This document shows, one piece after another, positions 8,699-17,272 of a stretch of 64,000 nucleotides of DNA. Source of the stretch: an uncultured Sphingomonadaceae bacterium (GTDB lineage Bacteria > Pseudomonadota > Alphaproteobacteria > Sphingomonadales > Sphingomonadaceae); the NCBI GenBank assembly GCA_937996655.1, contig CALKUK010000011.1, forward strand, positions 600,949-664,948, in the 5' to 3' direction. The translations under genes and the position numbers were made by a program. How positions within the stretch are numbered: the stretch's first letter is position 1; each line of letters opens with the position of its first letter. A model generated the notes under the pieces. The model was not told the DNA's origin. It made no database searches and saw only the letters and a list, made by a program, of their open reading frames with translations.

Positions 8699-9158
8699 CG
8701 AAACGCGGACACTCCCCTGGAGTGCGGAGCAGATGTTTGCGCTGGTGGCCGATGTTGGCCGCTACGGTGAATTTCTACCGTGGGTGAGCGGCGTTCGCGT
8801 CCGATCAGAGTCCGAAACCGAGATGGTGGCGGACCTGCTCGTCGGGTTTAAGGCGCTCAAAGAGAAGTTCACTTCACGCGTGCGCAAGGTGCGGCCATTG
8901 TCGATTACGGTCGATTATCTCGACGGGCCGATGAAGTATCTGCACAATGAATGGACGTTCCGCGATCTACCCGAAGGCGGATGTGCGGTCGATTTCATGG
9001 TCGATTTTCAGTTTAAATCCAAAATTTTCGAAGCACTGGCCGGTCAGGTTTTTGAGCGGGCGCTGCACAAGATGACCGACGCGTTCGAAACGCGGGCGGA
9101 CGCCCTTTACAGTTCCGCGCCGGGCAGCAGCAGTTCCAAAGCGACGAGTGCGGCCTGA
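8685..9158 (+). CDS. Coq10/RatA-type START-like protein
   Basis: 157 residues from ATG 8685 (MPKHSETRTLPW), lying inside the end of lipA. It shows the Coq10 pattern: a VADVGRYGEFLPWVSGVRV segment, then GFKALKEKFTSRV, and a final amphipathic helix (FERALHKMTDAFETRA). Members bind hydrophobic ligands and Coq10 is needed for ubiquinone function. The bacterial relative RatA was named as a toxin affecting ribosomes, so the family is ambiguous. Ubiquinone delivery is the likelier role here. It converges with pncC and overlaps it by 52 bases. Confidence 0.88.
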   Translation: MPKHSETRTLPWSAEQMFALVADVGRYGEFLPWVSGVRVRSESETEMVADLLVGFKALKEKFTSRVRKVRPLSITVDYLDGPMKYLHNEWTFRDLPEGGCAVDFMVDFQFKSKIFEALAGQVFERALHKMTDAFETRADALYSSAPGSSSSKATSAA

Positions 9159-9619
9159 ACGCGGATCGGCCCACGCCCGAGATCGCCGAAATATTTGATA
9201 TCGGCGATCACATCTTCAGGATCAGCGCCGCGACGGGCGCGGGCGAAAACGACCGTCCCAACAGGCTTTTTCGCTGATCCGCCATCGGGGCCTGCAATGC
9301 CTGTGATGGAGACGGAAACATCCGCCGTTGAATGATCAAGAGTGCCCTGCGCCATGGACCATGCTGTCGCAATCGAAACGGCACCGAAAGTTTCCAGAAT
9401 ATTCGAATCAACGCCAAGCGCGCTCATCTTGGCTTCGTTGGAGTAGGTGATGAAGCCGACTTCAAAGACGTCGGAAGAGCCGGCGATAGAGGTAAGGGCT
9501 GCCGACACAAGGCCACCCGTGCAGCTTTCGGCTACCGCGACGCGGCGCCCTTTTGCGCGGTTTTCGTCAATAACGCGGCGGGCCGCGTCGACCAATTCTA
9601 CCGGAAGTGCATCGTCCAT
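9107..9619 (-). CDS. pncC: Nicotinamide-nucleotide amidase (CinA C-terminal domain family)
   Basis: 170 residues matching the stand-alone CinA C-terminal domain, including AVAESCTGGLVSAALTSIAG, FITYSNEAKMSALGV and SITGIAGPDGGS. This family deamidates NMN to nicotinate mononucleotide in pyridine-nucleotide salvage. The active-site Ser in ESCTGG is present. No MoeA-like N-terminal half is fused. It is the distal gene of a minus-strand run with the hypothetical exported protein and ispDF. Confidence 0.92.
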   Translation of the reverse strand: MDDALPVELVDAARRVIDENRAKGRRVAVAESCTGGLVSAALTSIAGSSDVFEVGFITYSNEAKMSALGVDSNILETFGAVSIATAWSMAQGTLDHSTADVSVSITGIAGPDGGSAKKPVGTVVFARARRGADPEDVIADIKYFGDLGRGPIRVQAALVALELLLPGAEL

Positions 9620-9625
9620 TTGAGA

Positions 9626-10204
9626 CTACTTTGTTGTGACCGGCTTTGCGGTTTCACCAGCCGAAGGGCAGATGGAAAACGGTGCCTTGGTTTTAGCGAC
9701 GGCGGCCTGTGCCGGAGGACGGGCCGTCAGTTCAAGAACAATCCCAACCAACTGCGACATATTTTCAGGGGGAAGGGGGGCCAGCACCCGGGCGACACGA
9801 TCAATATCGCCGCACTGGGTCGGTTTAATGTCTTTCACAACGGCTGTGGAAATGCCGGCGCCGAGAATGCCCTTCAATGCCTCGTCCGGCAAATTGTCGA
9901 GAAACGCGGTATCGGTATCGATAAATTTACGCAGGGCGAGCTTTGCTGACGGCCAGCTGGTTACCGCCGCCGCGCGATAGCGCCCAGCCAATTCGGTGCC
10001 CGATCGACTGAGGTACCCATCTGGCCCCAGTGACGGCGCACATTTGCTGCTCACCGATGAAATGATTTCTGGCAGCGCGAAGGAAACGAGGCCTTGAGCC
10101 TCTTTGGGCGTCAGGCACTGCTTGGCCTGTTGTGCGGTGGCCATTGTAGGCACCGCCACAGCGACGATAGAACCGGCAAGCCAATGGATCAATTTCGAAG
10201 CCAT
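9626..10204 (-). CDS. Hypothetical exported protein
   Basis: 192 residues with a clear signal peptide (LAGSIVAVAVPTMATA then QQAKQ), so probably periplasmic. It has three Cys (C30, plus KCAP and TQCGD) and one near the C-terminus (SICPS), which could form disulfides. I do not recognise a characterised domain. It sits seven bases upstream of pncC and two bases after ispDF, so it is almost certainly co-transcribed. This looks like one of the lineage-restricted exported proteins found beside ispDF, but that is an inference. Confidence 0.7.
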   Translation of the reverse strand: MASKLIHWLAGSIVAVAVPTMATAQQAKQCLTPKEAQGLVSFALPEIISSVSSKCAPSLGPDGYLSRSGTELAGRYRAAAVTSWPSAKLALRKFIDTDTAFLDNLPDEALKGILGAGISTAVVKDIKPTQCGDIDRVARVLAPLPPENMSQLVGIVLELTARPPAQAAVAKTKAPFSICPSAGETAKPVTTK

Positions 10205-10206
10205 AT

Positions 10207-11352
10207 TTAAACCTCCTCTGGCAGTCGGATCGTCGCGGCTGCTTGTGCGGCAATACCTTCGCCACGACCTGTAAAGCCAAGCCGCTCCGTTGTCGTTGCT
10301 TTGACGCTCACCTTTGAGACGGGGATGCCAAGCATCCCAGCGATCGCTGTCCGCATTGTATCTCTATGCGGCCCTATTTTCGGTGCTTCGCAGATGATCG
10401 TGACGTCCACATGATCGATCACGCCGCCCGCGCGCCGGATAAGGCCAGCGGCATGGGTGACAAACTGATGGGACGCGGCGCCCCGCCATTGCGGGTCGCT
10501 GGGCGGAAAATGCGCGCCGATGTCGCCATCGCCAAGGGCACCCAGCAGCGCATCGGTCAACGCATGCAGCGCGACATCCGCATCGCTATGCCCGGCCAGG
10601 CCCTTGTCATGGTCAATTTTCACGCCACAGAGCCACAAGTCTTCCCCGACTGCGAGGCGATGCACGTCATAGCCAAGCCCGGTGCGGCTGATGAGACGCA
10701 GGGACCATCTTCGCTCGGCCTCCGCAAAATCGGCAGGCTGGGTGATCTTTTCCAACATCGCATGTCCTTCTACCACAGCGACTTTGTGGCCTGCTGCGCG
10801 AACCATTTGGGCGTCGTCGGTGGCGGCAGAGCCCGCCCAAAGGCGGTGCGCCTCAAGCAAAATGCCCGTCCGGAACGCCTGTGGTGTCTGGACGCGGATC
10901 AGGCCAGTGCGGTCCACCACATCGCCGAGCTCTCCTTTGGCCTTCGCCAAGGTGTCGACCACAGGTAGCGCGGGGATAGCGCCATCAGCGGTGCCGAGTG
11001 CCATAATCAGCCGGTCGATCACGGCTGCGGGCAGGAAGGGGCGCGCCGCATCATGGATGAGGACAAATTGAGCGTCTTCGATAGCGGCCATACCGGCCGC
11101 CACTGAGTGTTGCCGTTCTGCGCCACCTATGACGAGGGCATCAATCGTTTGATCACCGAGGGTTTGCCGAGCCATTTCCTCTTGGCCTTCACCGATGACA
11201 ACAACGACGCGGTCAATATGCGGGTGTGACGTGAAAGCCGAGACAGCGTGTGCCAGCAGGGTTTTCCCGCCGATTGGGACGAATTGCTTCGGCAGGCTGG
11301 TGCCTGCTCGCTCGCCCTTGCCGGCAGCGACAATGATGGCAGCAATCGTCAT
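10207..11352 (-). CDS. ispDF: Bifunctional IspD/IspF, MEP isoprenoid pathway
   Basis: About 381 residues from ATG 11352; a GTG at 11370 would add six. Residues 1-220 are MEP cytidylyltransferase: nucleotide loop AAIIVAAGKGERAG, then IHDAARPFL and the VDTLAKAKG region. From about residue 225 comes 2C-methyl-D-erythritol 2,4-cyclodiphosphate synthase: GLGYDVHRL with the metal ligands D and H, then HSDADVALHALTDALLGA and the C-terminal TTTERLGFTGRGEGIAAQA. The fusion carries out steps three and five of the MEP route and is usual in many alphaproteobacteria. It is divergent from dusB. Confidence 0.95.
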   Translation of the reverse strand: MTIAAIIVAAGKGERAGTSLPKQFVPIGGKTLLAHAVSAFTSHPHIDRVVVVIGEGQEEMARQTLGDQTIDALVIGGAERQHSVAAGMAAIEDAQFVLIHDAARPFLPAAVIDRLIMALGTADGAIPALPVVDTLAKAKGELGDVVDRTGLIRVQTPQAFRTGILLEAHRLWAGSAATDDAQMVRAAGHKVAVVEGHAMLEKITQPADFAEAERRWSLRLISRTGLGYDVHRLAVGEDLWLCGVKIDHDKGLAGHSDADVALHALTDALLGALGDGDIGAHFPPSDPQWRGAASHQFVTHAAGLIRRAGGVIDHVDVTIICEAPKIGPHRDTMRTAIAGMLGIPVSKVSVKATTTERLGFTGRGEGIAAQAAATIRLPEEV

Positions 11353-11433
11353 GCGGCTCGGCTTAGACACTCAAGACTGTTGCGCCGCAACACAAAAATG
11401 CTTAGGGCGATTGCTGAAAATTTAGGCAAATCC

Positions 11434-12432
11434 ATGCAGCAGTTGAACCCTATCTCCGTCGGCGGTGTCCGCATCGACATTCCTGTCATTCTCGCGCCGA
11501 TGACAGGCGTGACGGATATGCCGTTCCGCAAGGTCGTGCGGCAATATGGCTGCGGCCTCAATGTGACGGAAATGATCGCCAGCCAGGCGATGATCCGTGA
11601 AACGCGCCAAAGCCTCCAAAAGGCCGCTTGGGACCCGATTGAAGAACCAGTGTCGATGCAGCTTGCCGGCTGCACGCCAAAGGAGATGGCGGAGGCGGCC
11701 AAACTCAATGAAGATCGTGGCGCGTCCATCATCGACATCAACATGGGTTGTCCCGTCAAGAAGGTTGTGAATGGCGACGCAGGCTCTGCGTTGATGAAGG
11801 ACCTGCCTTTGGCGGCCAGCCTGATTGAGGCAACAGTCAAAGCGGTGAAGGTGCCTGTCACCGTCAAGATGCGAATGGGCTGGGATGAGACCCGCCTGAA
11901 TGCGCCGGAACTGGCCAAGATTGCAGAAGACCTCGGCGCGCAGATGATCACCGTCCATGGCCGGACGCGCAACCAGATGTACAAAGGTTCGGCAGATTGG
12001 GCCTTCGTCCGACGCGTGAAAGAGGCCGTGAAGGTGCCGGTCATCGTCAATGGCGACATTTGTTCGATTGAGGATGCCAAGACAGCGCTGGACCTCTCCG
12101 GTGCCGATGGCGTGATGATTGGCCGTGGCGCCTATGGGAAGCCCTGGATCATTTCTCAGGTCATGGCCGCGCTGACGAGCGGGATTGCGCCGGCCGATCC
12201 GACGATTGAGGAACAATATCACCTCATCGTGCGCCACTATGAAGATATGCTGGCACATTATGGAGAGACAACCGGCGTCAACATGGCCCGCAAGCATATT
12301 GGCTGGTATACCAAGGGCTTGCACGGGTCTGCTGACTTCCGCAATGCCGTCAATCAGATCAACGACGCACGTACGGTGCTGGCTATGCTCGAACGCTTCT
12401 ACGAACCATGGCTCAGCCGCGCGGCCGCCTAA
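11434..12432 (+). CDS. dusB: tRNA-dihydrouridine synthase DusB
   Basis: 332 residues from ATG 11434 (MQQLNPISVGGVRID), the usual DusB length; an ATG at 11398 would add 12. It has the FMN-binding TIM barrel with PVILAPMTGVTDMPFR and the catalytic-Cys loop INMGCPVKK. The substrate and FMN segments KMRMGWD, VHGRTRNQMY and GVMIGRGAYGKPW are also present. It reduces specific uridines in tRNA D-loops. As in E. coli dusB-fis and many alphaproteobacteria, it stands immediately before nitrogen regulation genes, here overlapping ntrB by 25 bases. Confidence 0.95.
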   Translation: MQQLNPISVGGVRIDIPVILAPMTGVTDMPFRKVVRQYGCGLNVTEMIASQAMIRETRQSLQKAAWDPIEEPVSMQLAGCTPKEMAEAAKLNEDRGASIIDINMGCPVKKVVNGDAGSALMKDLPLAASLIEATVKAVKVPVTVKMRMGWDETRLNAPELAKIAEDLGAQMITVHGRTRNQMYKGSADWAFVRRVKEAVKVPVIVNGDICSIEDAKTALDLSGADGVMIGRGAYGKPWIISQVMAALTSGIAPADPTIEEQYHLIVRHYEDMLAHYGETTGVNMARKHIGWYTKGLHGSADFRNAVNQINDARTVLAMLERFYEPWLSRAAA

Positions 12433-13508
12433 GGGCGATTGAAACGTCGGCGGGGCCGCTGACTGCGGAAGACGTCGTGGCCGCATCGCCGATCGCTATG
12501 CTGGTGATGGATGAAGGCGCCGTAGTTCAACACGTCAACGCGGCAGCAGAGATGCTCCTCAACCTCAGCGCGCAGAACATTGTCGGGCGGGCCTTGCCGA
12601 ATTTGCTGGACATGCCGGATGGCTATGTTGGCGATGACGCGCCTTTTGCGGCCTATGATGCGAGCCTGCGTCTGCGCAAGGGAGCGGTCTTGCGTGCCGA
12701 TGTGTTCGTGACACCTTTTGCAGAATATGCGGGTTGGAAACTCGTTTCCATGTATTCTGGCGCCGCTACCCACCGTGTTGGCAATCGGGCCCATGGCGGC
12801 GGCACACGCGCGGCGGTGCGCATTGCGGCAATGTTGGCCCATGAGATCAAGAACCCGCTCGCTGGGATCAAAGGGGCTGCCCAGTTGCTCGGTCGCAGTG
12901 TCGATACAGGCGCGCAGCGGATGACCAAGCTCATCCAAGATGAGGTGGACCGGGTGGCCAGCCTGATCGATCGGATGGAAGGCTTTACCGATACGCGCAA
13001 GTTGGAACGGCAATCCGAGAATATTCACGCCATTGTCGATCATGCGCGCGAAGTGGCGATGTCTGGTTTTGGGGACAGGCTCATCATTCGTGAACTCTAT
13101 GATCCCTCGTTGCCGGAGGTTTTGGTCCACCGAGACACGATGGTGCAGGTGGTTCTAAACCTTCTGAAGAACGCTGCAGAAACAGCTGAAATAGGTTCAA
13201 AACGTAGGGTGACGATTACGACGTCGTTCCGGCATGGCGTCTCGGTGGCTGTGGATCCCGGCGGACGGCGCGTGTCGCTGCCCATCGAATTGTGCATCAT
13301 CGATGACGGACAGGGTGCGCCGCCGGAAATTGTTGAAAACCTTTTTGATCCCTTTGTGAGCAGCAAGCCGAAAGGGCAGGGCCTTGGTCTGGCTCTGGTG
13401 GATAAATTGACACGCGATATGGGCGGCATCGTCCAATATGCGCGCGAAGGAACGCCGGAGCAGACGGTATTCCGCCTGCTCCTGCCAAGAGCGGATGGAC
13501 GGAGTTAA
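12408..13508 (+). CDS. ntrB: Nitrogen regulation sensor kinase NtrB (GlnL)
   Basis: 366 residues, cytoplasmic with no membrane helix. A PAS domain covers roughly residues 20-120 (ASPIAMLVMDEGAVVQHVN). The HisKA box has H145 in AHEIKNPLAGIKGAAQ, and a C-terminal ATPase domain carries VLNLLKNAAET, IDDGQGAPPE and KGQGLGLALVDKL. NtrB phosphorylates or dephosphorylates NtrC according to PII state. It starts inside dusB and its TAA overlaps the ntrC ATG (TAATG), so dusB-ntrB-ntrC are coupled. Confidence 0.95.
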   Translation: MAQPRGRLRAIETSAGPLTAEDVVAASPIAMLVMDEGAVVQHVNAAAEMLLNLSAQNIVGRALPNLLDMPDGYVGDDAPFAAYDASLRLRKGAVLRADVFVTPFAEYAGWKLVSMYSGAATHRVGNRAHGGGTRAAVRIAAMLAHEIKNPLAGIKGAAQLLGRSVDTGAQRMTKLIQDEVDRVASLIDRMEGFTDTRKLERQSENIHAIVDHAREVAMSGFGDRLIIRELYDPSLPEVLVHRDTMVQVVLNLLKNAAETAEIGSKRRVTITTSFRHGVSVAVDPGGRRVSLPIELCIIDDGQGAPPEIVENLFDPFVSSKPKGQGLGLALVDKLTRDMGGIVQYAREGTPEQTVFRLLLPRADGRS

Positions 13509-14950
13509 TGGGTCAAGGCAAGGTTTTGGTCGTCGATGATGATGATGCCATCCGGTTGGTCATCAGCGAGGCTCTGTCCCGTGAAGGTCACGACGTCATG
13601 TGTGCGGCGAGTGTCGCTGAACAGGCGCGGATTCTCGTGGATTTTGATCCTGATGTGCTCGTCACGGACGTGATCCTTCCCGACGGAAACGGGCTGGACG
13701 TTTTGCCTGATATTCTGGCGAAACGACCGGGGCTGCCGGTCATCGTTCTCTCAGCACAAAATACGTTGGCAACAGCGGTCCGCGCGACGGAGCAGGGGGC
13801 CTTTGAATATCTGCCCAAGCCGTTTGATCTGGATGAACTGTGTCAGGCCGTGCGCGACGGCATGGGGCGCCGTGGCATTGTCGTTGCAGGGCCCGCCTTG
13901 ACCGAAGCAGACGCGGCGCTGCCGCTCATCGGACGGTCTCCGGCAATGCAGGAAGTCTACCGGACAATCGCGCGCGTCGTGCCCAATGATCTGACGGTGT
14001 TGATCCTCGGTGAAAGCGGCACCGGCAAGGAGCTTGTGGCGCGCGCCATCCATGATCTTGGCCCGCGAAAGGCGGCGCCGTTCATTGCGATCAACATGGC
14101 GGCCATCCCGCGTGAATTGATCGAGGCGGAACTGTTCGGGCATGAACGGGGGGCGTTTACCGGGGCCCAACAGCGCACCGCAGGGCGGTTTGAGCAGGCG
14201 GCGGGTGGCACGCTGTTTCTCGACGAAATTGGCGATATGCCGATGGATGCCCAAACACGGCTCTTACGCGTCCTCCAGTCGGGTGAGTTCACGACGGTAG
14301 GGGGCAGCCGGTCCATCAGAGCTGATGTCCGCATTATCGCGGCCACCCATAAAGATTTGACGGCCTTGATAGCAGCGGGTCAGTTCCGTGAGGATTTGTA
14401 TTTCCGTTTGAATGTCGTCCCCATGTCGCTGCCTGCGCTCCGCCAGCGTGTGGCAGATATTGGTCTTTTGTCGCAGCATTTCTTGGACAGAGCGGCGGCT
14501 GAAGGCTTGCCGCGCAAGGGCATTTCGGTGGACGCAATCTCCCGGCTTGGCCAGCATGACTGGCCCGGCAATGTCCGCGAGCTCGAAAATCTGATGCGGA
14601 GACTGGCCGTTTTGGCGCGCGATGATTTGATCGGCGCCGAGATGGTCGAACAGCAGCTCGTCGGTCGGCCTGCTAAGGCCGAAGCCCCCGTGATTGTCGC
14701 GCGGTCGGGCTTGGCCAATGCTGTGGAACACCACCTCGCTGCCTATTTTGCGGAATTCGGGACCAACCTGCCGCCCGACGGCCTGTATGACCGCATCTTG
14801 GAAGACGTTGAGCGGCCACTCCTTGTGGCAACAATGTCGGCTGTGCGCGGGAATCAGCTTCGCGCCGCCAAGCTTCTGGGCATCAACCGGAATACATTGC
14901 GCAAGAAACTGACTGATTTGGGCATCGATCTGGCGGTTGGTCGCCGATAG
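13508..14950 (+). CDS. ntrC: Nitrogen regulator NtrC, sigma-54 activator
   Basis: 480 residues. The receiver domain has phospho-acceptor D54 (LVTDVILPDG). The AAA+ domain has Walker A GESGTGKE, the sigma-54 contact loop GAFTGA and Walker B FLDEIGDMP. A Fis-type helix-turn-helix ends the protein (AAKLLGINRNTLRKKLTDLG). All features of an active sigma-54 activator are intact, in contrast to NtrX in the same cluster. It would switch on nitrogen-assimilation promoters when phosphorylated by NtrB. Confidence 0.96.
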   Translation: MGQGKVLVVDDDDAIRLVISEALSREGHDVMCAASVAEQARILVDFDPDVLVTDVILPDGNGLDVLPDILAKRPGLPVIVLSAQNTLATAVRATEQGAFEYLPKPFDLDELCQAVRDGMGRRGIVVAGPALTEADAALPLIGRSPAMQEVYRTIARVVPNDLTVLILGESGTGKELVARAIHDLGPRKAAPFIAINMAAIPRELIEAELFGHERGAFTGAQQRTAGRFEQAAGGTLFLDEIGDMPMDAQTRLLRVLQSGEFTTVGGSRSIRADVRIIAATHKDLTALIAAGQFREDLYFRLNVVPMSLPALRQRVADIGLLSQHFLDRAAAEGLPRKGISVDAISRLGQHDWPGNVRELENLMRRLAVLARDDLIGAEMVEQQLVGRPAKAEAPVIVARSGLANAVEHHLAAYFAEFGTNLPPDGLYDRILEDVERPLLVATMSAVRGNQLRAAKLLGINRNTLRKKLTDLGIDLAVGRR

Positions 14951-15019
14951 AGGCTCATTTCGTCGGCTTCCGGTTGACTGTGCTTGATCTGCAACGCCGG
15001 TGTTGTAGTATTGCAACGA

Positions 15020-17269
15020 ATGGCTGAGGCGAACACTCCCTTCCTGCTTTCCTGGCGGCGTAAGCTCACCGTTTTTGCCCGTCGGCAGGAATGGATCACC
15101 GTGCTGTCATGGCTGGCCGGGTTTGGCGCGCTGCTGATTGGCTTGGTCACCTGGCAAATCCTGAGCAGTGAGAGCGTACTGAGCGCTGTGTCGGGCGTGG
15201 TTCTGTTGTTTGCCAATCTTGTTCCGGCGGTTGTGCTGCTGGTTCTGGGCGGGCGTCGGTTGGCCATGCGCCGCGCGGAAAAATCGCTGGTCGGCGCCAA
15301 TGGCCGCCTGCATGTGCGGCTGGTTGCACTCTTCTCCCTCATCGCGACCATTCCGGTCGTCCTGATGGTTCTCGTGGCATCGTTGCTGTTTCAGTATGGC
15401 GTCGACATTTGGTATTCAAAGCGCGCGCAGGCGATGTTTGAAAACACCACGGCACTCGCGCAGCAGCTTTATGCCGAAAAGCAAAAGCGTGTGATGGACG
15501 AGACAGCGGTGATGGCTGGGGACCTTGTCCAGGCCCTGCGGGTTGCGCCCATTGATAGCCAGCCCTTTGCCAATCAGTTCGCCTTTCAGGTGTATCAGCG
15601 TGAGCTGTCAGAGGCCGCCGTCCTCGCCATTTCGACAAAGAATGGCGTCCAGACCTTGGCAATTGTGAACCCCTATGAACGGGCAACGCAGAACTGGGTG
15701 CCGCCCGAAGTCGCGCGGGAGCTTTTGTCCAAAAGGCTGGCTGTTTTCCGGGATACCGGAAGCCGGATGGAGTCTGTTACGCCGATGACGGGCACGCCGG
15801 ACCTGTTCCTCTATGCCTCGCGGGTGGCCGATACCGAAACGCTGGCGCAGGCCAAGCGCGCGTCGCAGGTGCTCAAGGATTATAACGCGCTGTTGAAGCG
15901 GTCGGCAAAGCTGCAATTCCGCCTGAATGCCGCGCTTTACCTCCTTTCGCTGCTCATCATCGGAACCGCGGTCTGGACGGCATTGCGCGTGGCCGACCGG
16001 TTGGTGCGTCCGGTTGGCGAACTGGTCGATGCCGCGCGAAAGGTCGCAGCGGGTGATCTGTCTGTCCGCGTTACAACGTCACGCAGCCGTGACGAGGTGG
16101 GTGTCCTGTCGCGTGCGTTCAATCGCATGACCGAGCGGCTGAGCGAACAGAATATGGATTTGATCGCCACCAATGATCTGCTGGATCGGCGCCGTGCGCT
16201 TATCGAGGCTGTGCTTTCTGGTGTGACCGCAGGCGTTATTTCGGCAACGCCAGACCGCCATGTGCGCGTGATCAACCGGTCTGCCTGCGATATTCTGAAA
16301 ATTTCGCCCGAAGGCGCTGTGGGGGAGCCGCTGGAAAAGATTGTGCCGGATTTTGCCGCTCTGCTTGAGGAAGACCGTTCGGAAATGGTCGTACAACTGG
16401 CCACTGCAGGGGAAACAAGGACTCTGGCCGTTAAGGTAGTGGAGAGCGAGTTCGGCCAGATTTTGACTTTTGATGATATTACCCAGCAGCTCATTGATCA
16501 GCGTCGGGCCGCCTGGTCGGATGTCGCGCGGCGCGTGGCGCATGAGATCAAGAATCCGCTGACCCCTATTCAGTTGGCGGCGGAGCGGTTGAAGCGTCGG
16601 TTCTCCAAAGAAATCGTGACTGATCAGGCCGCCTTTGACCGTCTGACCGAAACCATTGTGCGTCAAGTTGGCGATCTTCGCCGCATGGTCGACGAATTTT
16701 CATCCTTCGCCCGGATGCCAAAGCCGGAATTTGCCGAGGAAACGGTCGTCGATATCGCACGTGAGGCCATGTTCCTGCATGAAGTGGCCAATCCGTCGAT
16801 CCGCTTTTCCATTACGGCACCGTCGCCGTCGCCGTTGCTCATCTGTGACCGCCGTCAGTTGGCGCAGGCCCTCTCCAATATCGTCAAAAATGGGGTGGAG
16901 GCGATTGCCCAGCGCGAGGACGCGGTTGACCCCGATATCGCTATGACCCTGTCGGCAGATGCTGATGGAGTCGTCACCATCTGCGTGGCTGATGCCGGCA
17001 TTGGCTTGCCGATGGAGCGAGATCGGATTGTCGAGCCCTATATGACGACCCGCCCCGGTGGCACGGGCCTCGGCCTCGCGATCGTCAAAAAGATTATTGA
17101 AGAGCATATGGGCACCATCCATTTCGTTGATCGTGAAGGCGGGGGAACCGTTGTGACGATCCGCATCGATCCCGCAGTTTTGGAAGCCGCAATTGCCCGG
17201 CAAGCCCATGCCGCAGCACCGGCGGTGGACCACCTTCCCTCAGCTTTGACGCGTCAAAAGGAGATCTAG
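15020..17269 (+). CDS. ntrY: Membrane sensor kinase NtrY
   Basis: 749 residues from ATG 15020. Three membrane helices lie in the first ~130 residues (WLAGFGALLIGLVTWQIL; GVVLLFANLVPAVVLLVLGG; LFSLIATIPVVLMVLVASLL). A periplasmic sensor segment of about 150 residues and a fourth helix (LYLLSLLIIGTAVWTAL) follow. HAMP, PAS, HisKA (RVAHEIKNPLTPIQLAAER) and an ATPase domain (GTGLGLAIVKKIIE) complete the protein. NtrY phosphorylates NtrX and has been linked to nitrogen and to redox/low-oxygen signals. It lies 69 bases after ntrC and three bases before ntrX. Confidence 0.95.
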   Translation: MAEANTPFLLSWRRKLTVFARRQEWITVLSWLAGFGALLIGLVTWQILSSESVLSAVSGVVLLFANLVPAVVLLVLGGRRLAMRRAEKSLVGANGRLHVRLVALFSLIATIPVVLMVLVASLLFQYGVDIWYSKRAQAMFENTTALAQQLYAEKQKRVMDETAVMAGDLVQALRVAPIDSQPFANQFAFQVYQRELSEAAVLAISTKNGVQTLAIVNPYERATQNWVPPEVARELLSKRLAVFRDTGSRMESVTPMTGTPDLFLYASRVADTETLAQAKRASQVLKDYNALLKRSAKLQFRLNAALYLLSLLIIGTAVWTALRVADRLVRPVGELVDAARKVAAGDLSVRVTTSRSRDEVGVLSRAFNRMTERLSEQNMDLIATNDLLDRRRALIEAVLSGVTAGVISATPDRHVRVINRSACDILKISPEGAVGEPLEKIVPDFAALLEEDRSEMVVQLATAGETRTLAVKVVESEFGQILTFDDITQQLIDQRRAAWSDVARRVAHEIKNPLTPIQLAAERLKRRFSKEIVTDQAAFDRLTETIVRQVGDLRRMVDEFSSFARMPKPEFAEETVVDIAREAMFLHEVANPSIRFSITAPSPSPLLICDRRQLAQALSNIVKNGVEAIAQREDAVDPDIAMTLSADADGVVTICVADAGIGLPMERDRIVEPYMTTRPGGTGLGLAIVKKIIEEHMGTIHFVDREGGGTVVTIRIDPAVLEAAIARQAHAAAPAVDHLPSALTRQKEI

Positions 17270-17272
17270 GCC